From Endocalyx cinctus (lineage: Eukaryota > Ascomycota > Sordariomycetes > Amphisphaeriales > Apiosporaceae): a DNA stretch of 64,000 bases. Location: NCBI GenBank assembly GCA_001600455.1, contig BCKC01000003.1:3634315-3698314 (forward strand). Reading direction: 5' to 3'. Under the pieces are notes generated by a model. It was not told the DNA's origin and did no database searches. It saw only the letters and a program-made list of their open reading frames with translations. Shown here piece by piece: positions 38,716 to 51,480 of this stretch; the first letter of the stretch is position 1; each line of letters starts with the position of its first letter. The position numbers and the translations under genes are program-made.

Positions 38716-39927
38716 TTATCGTACCGTAGCACCCTTCAGAGTCTTTACCGTGCAAACACCTCCGCTGGCCGTAGTAAGCTTGCCGACCTCGGCCTTACCC
38801 GCCTCCTTGACGACGTTTCCGTCGAAAGCGACCTCGAGGCCGTCGGTCGTGGTGAAACCGGGCTGGAAAGTCTCCCATATCTTCTTCTTGGGGTTGAGGA
38901 CGCCCTCGGGCTCGCCCCTCCACCCATCGAAGCAGACGCGTTCGCCGGCCTTAGCGTCGGCGGGCGGGTTCACGAGCTCGACGGGACCCTTGTGGTCGTC
39001 TACCTCGCCCTCCTTCAGCCTCGGCGACGCCGCGAGGACCATGGCGCACGACTTGATGCCCCGCATCTTGACCGGTTTCAGGTTCGCCACGACGACGACC
39101 TTGCGACCCTGCATCTCCTCGAGCGGCACGAGCCCGTTGAGGCCCGAGCACACCGTCCGGCACACCTGCCCTTCGTACTCCTCCGTGTCGTCCGCGCCGG
39201 CCTTGTCGCCCATCGCGATCGTCGAGACGTACAGGCTGTCGGCTTCCGGGTGCTTGATCGCTTTCAGGATGTGCCCGACCCGCAGGTCGATCAGGTGAGG
39301 CGCCGGCGGCGTGGCCGCGGCGGGCGCTTTCGGCTGCTTCGGCGCCTTCTCCTTCTTCTCCTTCTTCGGCTTGTCGCCGCCGGCGCCGACCGCGGCCGCG
39401 GCTTTGTTCTTGACCTCGGCGGCCTTCTCCTTCACGGCACCGGCCGCTTCCTTCGTACGGTCGGCGAGGGTGGTCTCGGATCCCGCGCCGCCGGCGGCAG
39501 CGGCGGCGGCGGCAGCTTTCTCTTTCTTCAAGCGCTCCTTCTCGGCCTTGGCGTCGGTGGGCGGCTTCACGTAGAGGATCTCCTCGTGGTCGACCTTGAT
39601 CTTGTCGGCGTCGCCGATGTTCAGGCCGAAGATGGTCGAGTTCTGGACGAAGTCGAGATGTCGGAGGATGTGGGGGTGACCTTGCTGGCCGGTTCGCTGC
39701 TCGGGCGTCCACGACTTGACGGCGGGGGCTAGGGACTCGTAGATGGCGACGTCCGCCTTGGAGGGTTTAGTGCCTAAGAGGGTCGTTCTGGAGTTCAGAT
39801 GGGCGTTGAGCTTCTCTAGGATCGAAGCGTCGGTGGGAGAACTCTTGAGACGCTCGGAGGTGGTGATCCATTGCTGCACTTCGGTCTCCTCGGTGGGGGA
39901 AAGGGTTTGGGAATCTAAGGCGGCCAT
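38716..39927 (-). CDS. ARC1: Arc1-type tRNA-binding aminoacylation cofactor
   Basis: Intronless, 403 residues. Residues 1 to about 115 resemble the GST-like N-terminal domain that in yeast Arc1 docks methionyl- and glutamyl-tRNA synthetases. Residues about 125-205 are a Lys/Ala/Glu-rich helical linker (AAAAAAAAGG, KPKKEKKEK) expected to contact tRNA nonspecifically. From about 212 to the end is the EMAP-II/tRBD OB-fold: LIDLRVGHILKAIKHPEADSLYV, then VCSGLNGLVP, VVVVANLKPVKMRGIKS and a C-terminal extension as in Arc1, AIMP1 and tyrosyl-tRNA synthetase. Its role is to deliver tRNAs to the synthetase complex in the cytosol and to keep the enzymes there. It is divergent from VMA16, with 559 bp between starts. 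The homopolymeric alanine run makes the opposite strand appear open; those antisense frames are shadows. Confidence 0.92.
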   Translation of the reverse strand: MAALDSQTLSPTEETEVQQWITTSERLKSSPTDASILEKLNAHLNSRTTLLGTKPSKADVAIYESLAPAVKSWTPEQRTGQQGHPHILRHLDFVQNSTIFGLNIGDADKIKVDHEEILYVKPPTDAKAEKERLKKEKAAAAAAAAGGAGSETTLADRTKEAAGAVKEKAAEVKNKAAAAVGAGGDKPKKEKKEKAPKQPKAPAAATPPAPHLIDLRVGHILKAIKHPEADSLYVSTIAMGDKAGADDTEEYEGQVCRTVCSGLNGLVPLEEMQGRKVVVVANLKPVKMRGIKSCAMVLAASPRLKEGEVDDHKGPVELVNPPADAKAGERVCFDGWRGEPEGVLNPKKKIWETFQPGFTTTDGLEVAFDGNVVKEAGKAEVGKLTTASGGVCTVKTLKGATVR

Positions 39928-40486
39928 GGCGAGGGTTCGGGTAGTAATGCCCCTGGAAAGAGGTAGGATGGTACGTAGAAAAGACAGTTTGTCGGATAAT
40001 TGTTCACTTCAGTTATGAGGCTGAAGTAAATGTAGAGAGAAAAGAAGCAGAACTAAATTAATAGCATGCAACACATGAAAATAGAAATTTGAAGCTTTCA
40101 ACTAGAAATTAACCCCCCATTGCCCCTCCATTAAACATTTTTTTTGACTCACGATTTGATACAGTAAAATAATTATTTAAACACTGTAGATAATCCATGC
40201 TGTACCCACTTTGTTTCGGAGACTTTTCGGTCCGTTTGATTAGCTAATCGAAACTCGAAAGCTTGTAGCAGATGGTAAATGAAGCAAAGCATAGCATAGC
40301 AACAAAGGTACAACAAGTTGATTCTATCAATTCTCCCATCACGACATTTCTCGACGAAGCTCCCCTTGAGCTTTTTCAAACCGCGTCTTATCTCTTTTGT
40401 TACTTCTCTATCAAACACCATATTTATTTGCTTTCATTGTACAACATTTTTCTTTAAAAACTTGACGAAAACTTAAAAAAGTCAAG
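39928..40486. other. Divergent promoter region ARC1 / VMA16
   Basis: Bidirectional upstream region. A pyrimidine-rich tract lies at about 40340-40450 before VMA16. No gene is seen in it. Confidence 0.45.
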
Positions 40487-41462
40487 ATGGGAGCTTTATT
40501 ATACGGGACAGGGGGTCTTACCTCATTCGTAACTATCGTTGGACTTTGTACGTATACGATATTTTCAATAAGGCGATTCAGTCATGATCAGATTACTAAC
40601 TAGTTTACTAAATAGATATGCTTTTCACCGGCAGTGGTGAAGCTTTTAACGTTCGTCTCCTTTCCCTGGTCGCGCCTCGATTGTCTAGATTTCGTGTCAT
40701 GTCTATCGTCATCCATCAGCAGACCCTAACAAGTAAATAAACAAAAAACAGGTCGGCGCCTTTCTCGAATCGATATCACCGTACACGTGGGCGAGCTTAG
40801 GAATCTCTCTCTGTATCGGTTTATCCGTGGTTGGAGCAGCATGGTACATATTATTCCCTCCCTGAGACTCGAAAAAAACAGGCGAAAAACAAGAGATCTA
40901 ACGAACCAAACCAATTCAAATTACGTGTGTGTAGGGGTATTTTCATCACGGGATCGTCCATCCTCGGCGGCGGTGTCAAGGCTCCCCGAATCCGAACCAA
41001 GAACTTGATCTCCATCATCTTTTGCGAGGTCGTCGCCATCTACGGCGTCATCATGGCCATCGTCTTTAGCTCCAAGGTCGACATCACGAGCCTCGACAAG
41101 GCCAACGACGCCGGCAGCTTCTTCACCGGATTCGCCCTCTTCTGGGCCGGTATCACCGTCGGCGGTTGCAACCTCGTCTGTGGTGTCGCCGTCGGCATTA
41201 ACGGTAGCGGTGCTGCCCTTGCCGATGCGGCCGACTCTACCCTGTATGTGACCTTTATGCATTTTACAGTCGCCTTCATGTTTCCCGTTATATATCAGAC
41301 GGTCCTACTATCATATGAGCTAACTAACATTTTCTTCTCCCATTTAACAGCTTCGTCAAGATTCTTGTCATCGAGATCTTCAGCTCCGTCTTGGGTCTTT
41401 TCGGTCTCATCATCGGTCTCCTCGTCCAAGGCAAAGCCAACGACTTCGGTTACGTCGCATAA
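40487..41462 (+). CDS. VMA16: V-type ATPase proteolipid subunit c'' (Vma16)
   Basis: There are five exons: 40487-40547, 40616-40650, 40752-40843, 40935-41243 and 41351-41462, encoding 202 residues. Four or five hydrophobic helices are visible, with the duplicated proteolipid pattern: [24 protein letters not shown], then the loop [23 protein letters not shown], a helix with the buried acidic residue ([11 protein letters not shown], Glu94), [16 protein letters not shown] and the last helix ([20 protein letters not shown], Glu174). The [17 protein letters not shown] signature distinguishes c'' from c and c'. As part of the V0 rotor in vacuolar and endosomal membranes, it carries protons and energises the vacuole. 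The very short second exon (35 nt) and frequent phase changes are normal for fungal proteolipid genes. Intron donors are GTACGT, GTTCGT, GTACAT and GTATGT. Confidence 0.95.
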
Positions 41463-44400
41463 GAAATACGCGCACGCATCAACCAAAACCAACGCAAACC
41501 GAAGAGGTAAAGAAGAAGAGAGAAGAGAAGAGAAAAGATAAATTGCTTATGCATATATGCACTGCATTTACCCGGGGTCATATCATAAATGTACCGGGGT
41601 TATCTTGTAGGAAACAACCAAAAACAAATCATAAAATGCATTCACGATCCCGTCCCCCCGGGTTGGTCGGCGTTAGGAAAGACGGATGGTTTTATCTGGA
41701 ACGGGAGGGAACATAACTTTTTTGACTACTTAGATGTGCATTAAACACCTCCTGTTCGTCTTGTGAATTACTGTATGTACTAATACAATTTTGAGCGTAA
41801 CCAATGTATATTGTTTCATTATCCCAGTTCTAAAAAGGGTTGATGGTTTTGCTGGATTTGTGATTTGTTATCCTCTACCGCTTCGTCTCATCCAGATGTG
41901 CTTCAATAGTTCAGATCGAGAATAACATTAGTCCTATGAAGTGAGAGTTACATTTTGATCGATACCATTGTACCGAAGTAACCCCTATCGTCAATAATTT
42001 GCCCCCGTGGTCGATACCCGGCAGACCTGAACACCCTACCTTGGCCAGTCTTAGAGATTCCCGATAAAGACGGTACCTAAACACTTTTCTCTGACCTAGT
42101 TATTACCGATGCATTCTCGTTTATCTTGGATGGTCGCTACCACTACGTTATTTTCGAGGATTCTACCCTGGAAGCTGCACGAAGCAAAATCTTGGGTGCT
42201 AACAGCACACGCTCTACGGCTTACTCACCTACATGCTGCTGACGGACGCGGTCAGTTCTCAACAAGGGCAAAAGGGACTTAGGGCTGGGTTATCTCAAGG
42301 GCGTCAGGGGCGCCGCGGGAGCTAGGAGTCAACATTTTTGGGTGGATGTTACCTTCCGCTTACCTACTGGAGCCTACGGGTCGTGCAATCTCAGTCAAGT
42401 GACCGACCGATGAGTAACAGCCGGAGGCAACAGGTGATGAAGTCGCAACGGAGGCTAGGTAGATAGAAGTATCCGGCTTGGATGGCTTCGTTTCGCAGGT
42501 AGAGGTAAGAAGACGAAATCAATGCCGAGGAAGTGCATGAATCGTTTGTCCGTGTTCGATATCAGGGCAGCCTGCAGAATTAAAGCAGCGATCGAGTAAG
42601 CCTCCTTTTTATGTCGACGATCTTCTCATTTACTTCAGTGCTTAAACGTCGAACAGGCCCACTTTTGAGGATTTCTCGTGGTCAAGCGGATGTTCCGCTT
42701 TACCGCTCTCCATGTGTAGCATCTAGTAAGAGACTTTGGAGGGAAAATGGTGGTTAGAAGGTTGAACCCCCACATCCGACGCAAGACCCAAGATCCTTTC
42801 ATGGTAACATCTTGCGAGGTTGCTGAGCATGCATTTGTTCGGCCGCGTAATTTCTTTTTTTTTCAGCCGTTATCTCTCTTCATCAATTCCTTCTCGGTGA
42901 GCCGTCTGGTATTCCACAAAAAAGGGGATGTTGGCAATGGGGGGGAAATGATACGCGAGAATATCTAATTCCACCCTAAGTTAGATCCCGTCTCATGTCA
43001 TCTTTGGATTGTGCAAAGTTCTTGCCATACAAGAACCGCATGCCATATCGATCTCCGCTCCCCCTTATTCCCTTGGATTGGCACTAAGTTGTTATCATTG
43101 CCACTCGTGGAGATGATATCTCGAAAAGGATACCGAACGTGTGAACAGGAGCGAGGGGCATAGCTGATCTCGCGTGGAAAACAGGTCTTGGAATGGAAAA
43201 GGGGGGTGTGTGTGGGTACGGGCAACGGGAACGGTGAGGCATCGGGGGACAGGTGATACCAGATATTTTCGTCGATATATTGCTCGGTCAAGCAAAAAAG
43301 GAAGAAGGATCGTAGAATCTAAGAGAAGAAAGCAAATTAGGTATCAATCATGATAAACACATAGCCGCATGATAATCTTATATCATCCCCTGTTGTGAAA
43401 AAGCAGCAATGGTCTAACCCTATCTAATCAAAGAACGATATTGGACAATGTAGTTAGATGAGTGGCGAGGAGGAGAGAAAGAATAAAGTTATCACGGGTA
43501 CAGGGAATGATGGAAAGATCATCTGAACGGCATTCTTTAATGCTTGCATGGAGCGTGCATCGTTGTATCGCATATCATTGCGTTGACATCGTTTCGGGGA
43601 ACAGGGTTGTGTACGTCCCATCCATCCATTCATACTACAGTAGTAGTATATCGTCGTGGTGGCAATTTCCGAGGAGCTTTCTTTTCCCCTTACTGATCCA
43701 AGCTATTCACCTATTGCACATCGACGGGAAAGGTCACGAAACCGGGAAGCAGCCAATGTCGGTCAGACACGTATGCGATAATATCCCACTTTAAAGTGTT
43801 TCCTCGCAGTAGTTCCTTTTTTTTCTTGATACGATGCCGGATGAGTCAACGCAAGAATGGTTCTAGAACGATCCTCTCTTCCCTACCTCGATAGCTACGT
43901 CGAGGTGGCGAGGGCCATCAATACCGCATGAGGCTACCGAATTTTCTCGATCGCGTCTTCCACTTCAAGCCCTTCGCTGAGTTCCGCCCGTCCCCCTTTC
44001 GCCGTTCAATGTATGCACCGACAGGTCCAGCTTCCCAAGCGCGTGGGACTAGGCAACCACGTAACCAGGCTTAGATAGATGCCAGACGCATGGAACTTCC
44101 AGGGTTGGGTAAGAGCTAAACGTTGCATTCGAGGTCAGACAAACCTGGATCGTCCCGCAGGATCCGATCCGGTATGACGGTTTTGGGACCCAGACACATG
44201 CCGAGAGCATGTATATACCTGGACGGACGTAGATCGAGTGTCACTGCCTATATTTAGGTTTCATAGGGCAAGGTATGCAATCCGACATGGCCATGAAGGG
44301 GGAAGAGTAAAAAACGAGATTCGGGATATGAGACGGTGCGAGGTGTGTGAGACGAAAGGGCGCCGATGACGTATAATCAAACAGGCAGATAGCCTATTCT

Positions 44401-46438
44401 TTCTTTTGTTCCTTAAGAGATAGACCCCTTTAGAGATATGACTCCTTTCTAGATGATACGTATCGTATTACCATTATGCTATCCATACGACCTCTCATTA
44501 TTCTCGCTATTAAATGCTTTCCACTACCTAGGCGGTGTGGCGAGAAAGAAGAAAAGAGCTGGCATACAGTAGAGCGGGATAATAATGAGGGAATACCGGT
44601 CTACCAGTATCAAGTTTTTTAGTGAAGCTGAAACGTTGTAATCGATATGTAGGCAAATAGAACAAGAGAGAAGAAAGAAGTCTGGTTTGGTATAGCAAAA
44701 CAAAAAAAAGTAAATGACGATTACAAATTTCTAAGTGCATACACGTCAAAAAATAAAGTTAGGGATGATGTTAAAAAAGACCGGGCGGGATCGCCGAAAG
44801 GGGGGAAAACATAATCCGCCACTTTTTTTTATTTTTCGCTGACCTAAACTCCATAAAGGACCGAGCCGAAAGAGCCGGAGGTAACGAGTGAGGAGCAGGA
44901 AAGCTCATGTAGATAGCCGACGGGAGGATCCGGCCTAATTCGATTCGTTTATTTTATTTTATTTTATTTTATTTTATTTTATTTTATTTTATTTTATTTT
45001 ATTTTATTTTTTAGATCCGTAATTTTGATTCATGTAGTCGTGTTACCTGCAGTAGCTACGGTAAATAGCAAACTTCCCTTCCCCATACCGACCAGAGAGG
45101 ACGGAAAAGGTTACCTTCTCGCGCCACCGAAACTCGCATTCGCATTTACGTTTTAGCTAAGCCTCGCTTTAGAGGCGAATTAAGGGGTTTGCGGCTCAAC
45201 TCAGCTCTATCGCCGTACATATGCATGCATCTAACCAAACCTGTAACATCCATACGCTACACATCTGTCTTGAACTTCATATCCCGGCTCGATATCCTCG
45301 TGCCCGTCATTGTGCTGGATGAATACTACCTATACCAACCTCGGCAGGTGCAACCTTAAGACTAAATCATATATTTTAGACTTTGCTGTAGTTGACATAT
45401 CCCATGTTATACTAATAAACTGTATCGTCTGAAGGACGGCGGCTGACTGCATGATTTCACTGCGGCTGTGGTGATGGATATGGGAATTATACCGACCTCT
45501 AATAAATCGGGTATAGCGTATATACTTGCTTCTAATCTTAAGGAACTTCACCTCTGATCTATCTTGCCGTGAGCTACGGCCAAAACCCCGAATCATCCGG
45601 TCTTTCGAGGTCACCGCTCGAAGCTTTGGGTCTAGTGTAGTTACCGGGAGGGATGGAATGCCGGGTCGTTTCTTGTTGAATCGATTGGGCGGTTCTGTCT
45701 GCTGACGTGCGGCGTCAGAACTTAGATATAGTAGAAGTAAGCTGTTTTTGACCGTATTCAAAAGGAAAGAAAATCAGTAAATATAGGGTAGGAAGTTCAT
45801 CTGAAAATATGACGTTTAAAAATGAAAATTTAATGCGAGGTAAGATTCAGCACCAATGCCGTTGTCATCTCCTCGCAGATTATCTGATAATTCCATGCTG
45901 TGTTACACTCAAAATCTTATGTGCATATATACTACCAGGTTCTTGTGAAGTGTTTATTAATCCCGTCGATTGGCTCTGTAATCCTTACATATCCCTTAAT
46001 TGGCGACAAGCTTAGGTGTATAGTAGACAAATTATATTTCATATATCGATCAACGATCGTATGCAGTATTTATAATCTATGTAGGTAGACATATATACTA
46101 AGATACATGTACATGATGCTTCTTCCAGATAGGTGCGTTAAGTAGGTGGTGTCATCAATAACCGACACAGCTTAGCTTCCTTCTTTCCGAATACAGTAGT
46201 AGGTAACAGTCAGTAGTAGTGGTCAGCACGTCTGAAATTTTTTTACTTTTTCCAATTTTTCTTTTTTGATAGGTGAGATTGCGACTCTATTTTCGTGAAC
46301 CATCCATGTACCACGTGCGGAACCCCCCGTTCATATCCTAGCTCCACGCACCCTCGGTAACTAAGTCAAGTAAGATTAACGTCATACGAATGACTCCAAT
46401 CCTCCTAGAAGCTAGTTAGGTCCTTTTTTTTTTTTTTT
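41463..46438. other. Gene-poor intergenic DNA
   Basis: About 5 kb without a supported gene. The (ATTTT)12 array is listed separately. The stretch at 42050-42950 has comparatively long open frames in two phases but no recognisable domain, and the minus-strand frame at 45330-45761 (143 codons) is likewise unsupported. No tRNA or 5S RNA was recognised by eye. Confidence 0.45.
44951..45010. repeat. (ATTTT)x12 microsatellite
   Basis: Twelve exact ATTTT units. Confidence 0.95.
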
Positions 46439-48729
46439 TTAGGTAGCCATAGGATCCGAGAAAGCCAGTCCCTCCAGGATCCGAACCTCGGCCTCGAAGC
46501 TCGAATCCTGGGTAGCCCACTTCCGCAGGCGGGAAAGGACGAGGCCGTGCAGCGGCTGCATGGGAGGCGGAGCCACGAACTGGTTCCTCAGCGAAGGCGT
46601 GTTATCCGCCACCCAGAGCACGATGAGGCAGGCCATGGCGCTCTGGGAGAAGGACCAGAGGTAAGGCGAGCGCTTGTCCAGCATGTCGACGACGTTGTAC
46701 AGGTAGGTGACGCACGAGTCGACGCACGTCTTGCAATTCTCCATCACCACCTGCGTCTGCGGCGACGCGTACGGGTCCGCCGCCGTCGCCGTAGCCGTCG
46801 CCGTAGCCGCCGCCGTAGCCGAGAGTCCTGCTCCCGGGGAATGCGAAGGGGAGAACCCGTACTCCCTCTGCCGCGAGGCCGCTAGAAGGAGAAAAGGTCG
46901 GTGGATCAGCTGTCGGGCGTCGTAGTACCGGATCCGGAGGACGCGGGCGCGGTCGTTCAGGAGCGGGTCCGTCCCCTTCGCGGGCCGGTTGTACTCCGGG
47001 ATCGAGTGGTACCATTGCTCCAGCTGCCGGTTCAGCTCCGAGCTGAGGGAGAGGAGCTTCTGCGGGCTGAGGCTCTGCCAGATGTACGTCGGGTCCGGCG
47101 ACGGCGCCGACGCCGCGGGGTTGCTCGGGAACGGCGACGCCGGAGGGTTCGTCTCCGGACAGCCGTAGAGCGCGTTGTGGATCCGGTTGAGTAATCGTCG
47201 GATGGCGTGCTCGGCGATCACGTATATGTGATTCTCGGCGTCGCTGGCGTCCGTGCTGTGTGGTAGCGGCATCTTATCCCCTAAAGGCTCGATGCCGCTC
47301 CGTATCACGTCCAGTTCCGCAACCCGGTCACTGTTCATAGAAATTTGTATAATTAGTCAGGGGAAATGATGAGTAAGGTACTACCAACTAGTACCCCAAC
47401 AGAAAAGTAGACTCACCATTCAATCGAGAAGCATTGCCAGAATGTACAAACCTCTTCATCGTCAAATTCAATAAGTGCGTTACTGCTAATACTCTTACGA
47501 CTGTTTTTTTTTTTTTTTTTGGTGTTAATAGTGTGCACGTGGTATCATAAATAGTTGTGTATTAGAAGAGTGCTTACCTGTCGACGAGTTTTAGAAACAC
47601 TCGAGAGGCGTATAGCACCATCTTCCAGCTGTGCAGCGGGCGCCCTAGATGGGCGAAGTACGAAGCGGCGAGGACTAGGGCCTGGCAAGTTCGAATATCG
47701 GGACGAAAGGACCAAATATACTTTCGGAGGATAATTTTCAGAGCGGGGTGAAAGAACTGGAGCCCCAGGTTTTCGCTCACTTTCTGGCCCTGCTCCTGAG
47801 ACGAGAAGATGGCGCCTATAGCGTAGACGCAGAGACAGATGGCCGTCTCCACGTCGTCGAAGTTGTGCTCGTTCAGGAGCGTCTCCTGCCATCGAGTGAA
47901 GTCTCGAGGAGTGAAGATGGGGTGATGCGGAAACGCGTTTTGGAAGTAGAGCTCGGTCAGCCTGTGCAAGATGCCCGGGTCGAGGGATGGCCAGGCTATG
48001 TTGTTATCGAGAGCGCTTTCGAGGAGGCCGGGCAAGGGTAGCTTCTCTTCTATCTGGATGAAAAAGTCTCGCGGATAATCTCCTAGAAGCTCGCGTACCG
48101 GTGGTAGAGATAACAGAGTGCTCGTTAAAGTTGCGTGGTTCTTCGGAATTAAGAATTGCGGTGAGTCCGGGCTCGCGTCCAAATCGACCCCCTTAACTTG
48201 TATGTAGTCGGATTGGGGGTATTCGGAATAATAGTCTGCTTGGCTTGGGGGATACGAACTCGGGCCCGGCTGTGCACCAAGTTGACGGATTTGCAGGCTC
48301 TGTTGTTCGAGTAGGGCCTCTATTCGTGCTAAACGATCAATCACGGCGGATGGGCTGACATCCTCAACTCTACCGAACGAACTCTATTAGTATGGCATCC
48401 TCTCGGATGTTCAGAGAGGAAGAAAGTTGGGGTTTAGAATACCTATCGAAAGGTAACTCTTTGTAAACGCAGTCGGCATTCGAGTCTTTACAGGTAGAGC
48501 ATGGTCGCTTGCCGTCACATCTTCGCTTACGGTGCCTAATGGATGACATGTTTCAGTTAGGCTATCACTGGTAGCCGGCATCGCTAGAAGGTAAGTAGGG
48601 CTTACCTGCAGAAGTCACAAGCAAGAAGTGCGCCTAAGCACGGGAATAGTTAGTTATAAAGACATTATTCATCGATAAACACGAATGGGGGCCGAAGTGA
48701 AGTAACGCACGTTTCCTAGTATAATTCAT
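46439..48729 (-). CDS. Zn2Cys6 transcription factor with fungal-specific TF domain
   Basis: There are six exons on the minus strand: 48711-48729, 48606-48633, 48443-48535, 47578-48369, 47417-47500 and 46439-47330, about 635 residues. The zinc cluster begins near residue 12: LACDFCRHRKRRCDGKRPCSTC, CX2CX6CX5CX2CX6C (Cys12, 15, 22, 28, 31, 38), spread over three small exons. A short coiled-coil follows (SAVIDRLARIEALLEQQSLQIRQL), as usual for dimerising binuclear-cluster proteins. Residues from about 130 form the fungal transcription factor domain (LYFQNAFPHHPIF, AICLCVYAIGAIFS, LVLAASYFAHLGRPLHSW and WQCFSIECDRVAEL). The 19-nt first exon (MNYTRK) is chosen because it is the only one found that gives KRALLACDFC in frame; it is inferred. 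Exon 5 has two in-frame acceptors, TAG before 47485 and CAG before 47500, differing by five residues. The long Ala/Thr run near the C-terminus is encoded by a GCC/GTAGCC-type repeat. Targets are unknown. Confidence 0.85.
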
Positions 48730-51362
48730 GGAAGGAAGGAGTATAGGTGAGATTCCTTGATGGTCTCGGGAAGTATTGGGGTGGGAGCGCTGAGTAAGTC
48801 TCCACGGAGAAGGATGCGAGGAGTCTGATGTAAAGAAATTTGCTTTGAGGTGCTTGGAAATCAAAGCCCGAGTAATATATCCCAGGAGGCCACAAGTCTT
48901 TCTTTAGGAGAAACTTTATATGATTGTGTTAAGGATAGGGGAGTATTTGAGAGATGGCAAAAGTTTGTGATGATTGGTTACCAAAGTTATATTAGGGTAC
49001 CAAGAAGGCCCGTCGCCACAGTGTCACGATATATAACGGTTTTATATCTGATTATACAGAAGGTGGTAGTGAGATCGCGAAAAGCGTTGACCGCCACGAT
49101 ACACCAGAAGGACCAATCCTATGATAAAGGAGCTGAATACTTAAAGACGAAGCTCAGCTGCTAGCACTGCCTTCAGGATGACATAGAAAGAATACTAGCC
49201 ACTCTCAAAAATGACAAGCCTTGTATTCTACGTCCCAAAACGATGTTTTATATATAGGTAGGTGTGCTCCAGCGTAATCTGGGTCTGGTCAAGGTAACCT
49301 ACCCAGAGGTGGTATAACATGTGGAATCGATCAACAATGACGAGGTCGTAGAGCATGAAAGACTCCAATAGAAAGACGAAAATGTATTAGATTAAGCAAC
49401 GCACAACACAGTCAGACTGACCATCCCCCGGGGCAAATTTCAGAAGAGTGAAGGTAGGTTACGATGGATCTAGTACCTCTCGTACATCTGGGCAATTTAT
49501 TCGAAATGGTACTGATACCACCCCCGGTATACTTGATTAGGTCATTAGATGACATGGTATTCGAATTCATTCTCAAAAGGGAAGATATTATTATGTATAT
49601 ATTAGAAGGTATCCATTCATCTCAGCTATGGCATCTTGCTCGGCACCCGATAGGGCTGAAGGCTGAAGGGTAGCGTGTGGTGAACGAGGACGGGGGGTTT
49701 ATACTAATTTCGGTTCCGATGGCTAGTTTAATGTTTAATTCAGAAACGGGTGTAAGCGGCGCCATTATAGTGGAACCTCTGTAAGTATACCTAGGCTTAG
49801 TAGATACTACACTAGCTGACTAGGCAGCCTAGGTAAGGTATTAGTGGAGATAGCTAGCTGTTACCGCTATTAATGACTACTTAAGTACCTAAGCAAATAC
49901 CTAGGTACCTACGTTACTTACTTGAAAGCACCTACAACTATCACCTAACCTATCGGCTATACTTACAATACCTAAGCCAGCTAAGCTTATTTTATTCTAC
50001 GACATATTAAGTGGATGTGTATTAGAAAATCTTGGTAACCATTATACCTATTTACGATATTTTGTTTATTCTACTGTATTACCCTCTTCTAATCTTTAGT
50101 CTATGTATTAATCGACTAGATTATATCGGTAAAAAGTGATTCCTAAATCGTTGAGTAATCATCCCCTCCTGGCTCCGCTCTTGTCGTTGTATGCTTTGAT
50201 AATCAGCCTTATAGACGACATTTTGATACACACATACACCAAATACGCATCGGAGGTAATCTGGTAACATCGCTTATATGCTATATTCTAATATATTACC
50301 TAGCATAGAATACTCTGGAGTAGTATCGAACATAACTTTGGATTCTTGACCTTGTTTATTATTGTTATTTTTTTTTTTTATTGGGGCCCCGATGGCATCA
50401 TCCATGGAGGTTCCGTGGGTTCCCCATATCATCTTATTCTCTAAAATAGTTTGTAATCATCAAGAGACAAGCTTTCTTGATGACATATCATGTCGTCGAA
50501 TACATCATATCCCGAGGAAAATTTCCTGTTACCTCTCTGTCTTTGATCGGGGTTTATGGCATGGTTCTTGTTATGCGGTGTAATATGCATCGATACGCAA
50601 TCGTCAATGTCGAGAGGTTACACTGCTTTTTGACTTTGACACTTTTGACTATGTCCAGTAAAGTTAGTAACAAATACTAAGACAAGGATTTCTTTTAATT
50701 CTCTTTTTCACCCTTCATTTTTTCTATCATTATTACCATCGTTCTGCGACCTATCACGGCATCACCTATCGTACCTTTCCCTCTCATCTTGTCCTTTCAT
50801 GATTCATTGCCATTTTGTCGAGACTGACCTTACCGGCTACGGGGAAAAATATCAAAGTCCTGCCGATACCCACGTCGCGATCTCGCGTTTCGCGACTTTT
50901 ACACATACGTTCAAGTACTCCCTCGACGTTTCATTTTCGATACAATTAGCCGACTATCGGGATAGATTGTTTCACCTGCCAGTGACACTTACAAGTAGTA
51001 TTTCTATCTCCGTAGATTCCTGAGCTAATTAATCGATTATTGGCGTCATACAACCTTCTAACTCCGCGGGCTCCTTTGGACATACATACTGCTTTAATGA
51101 CTTTATGTATGTAACAAGCGGGATTTTTCGATTCTCTGGTGTTCTTTGGTGAAATCCCGAGGTCCCCACTTTTCGGTAAGTTCGTTTTATTTTTTCTTCT
51201 TCTTTTTCGGCGGTATCGACTCTCCGCATCATCTTACGGTTACAGGCCGCTTGTCGTACTGCGTGACCTCAAAACGTGTAAAGCACGTTTCTTCTCTTAA
51301 TCTTGTCAGATAAGGATAAAATATTGCTCCGTTACTCCTTTCCTGCAAACGCCGACGAGGAC

Positions 51363-51402
51363 AATAGGCTCGGCATATGAAAGTCGCATCTCCGAGCCTA
51401 TT
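51363..51402. repeat. Perfect 11-bp inverted repeat (hairpin)
   Basis: AATAGGCTCGG at 51363-51373 is the exact reverse complement of CCGAGCCTATT at 51392-51402, with an 18-nt loop. No T-run follows, so there is no simple terminator reading. Confidence 0.85.
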
Positions 51403-51480
51403 ATTTCTGACATGAATCATGATTGTGACCACGCTATTTTAAACTTCTGCTCGGAGGTATCGCATACGGACAATTTTCAT

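Noticed and set aside
38992..39732. 246-codon plus-strand and 253-codon minus-strand alternative frames
   Set aside because: Shadows of ARC1 caused by its GC-rich, Ala/Lys-repeat codons; they read as Arg/Gly low complexity.
42050..42970. Long, few-stop frames in two phases
   Set aside because: No family recognised and no consistent phase or splice sites; higher GC alone can explain the lack of stops.
45330..45761. 143-codon minus-strand open frame
   Set aside because: No domain or splice context seen; not enough to call a gene.
46547..47194. Open frames on both strands over the C-terminal exon of the Zn2Cys6 gene
   Set aside because: Arg/Pro-rich shadows in other frames of a GC-rich exon.
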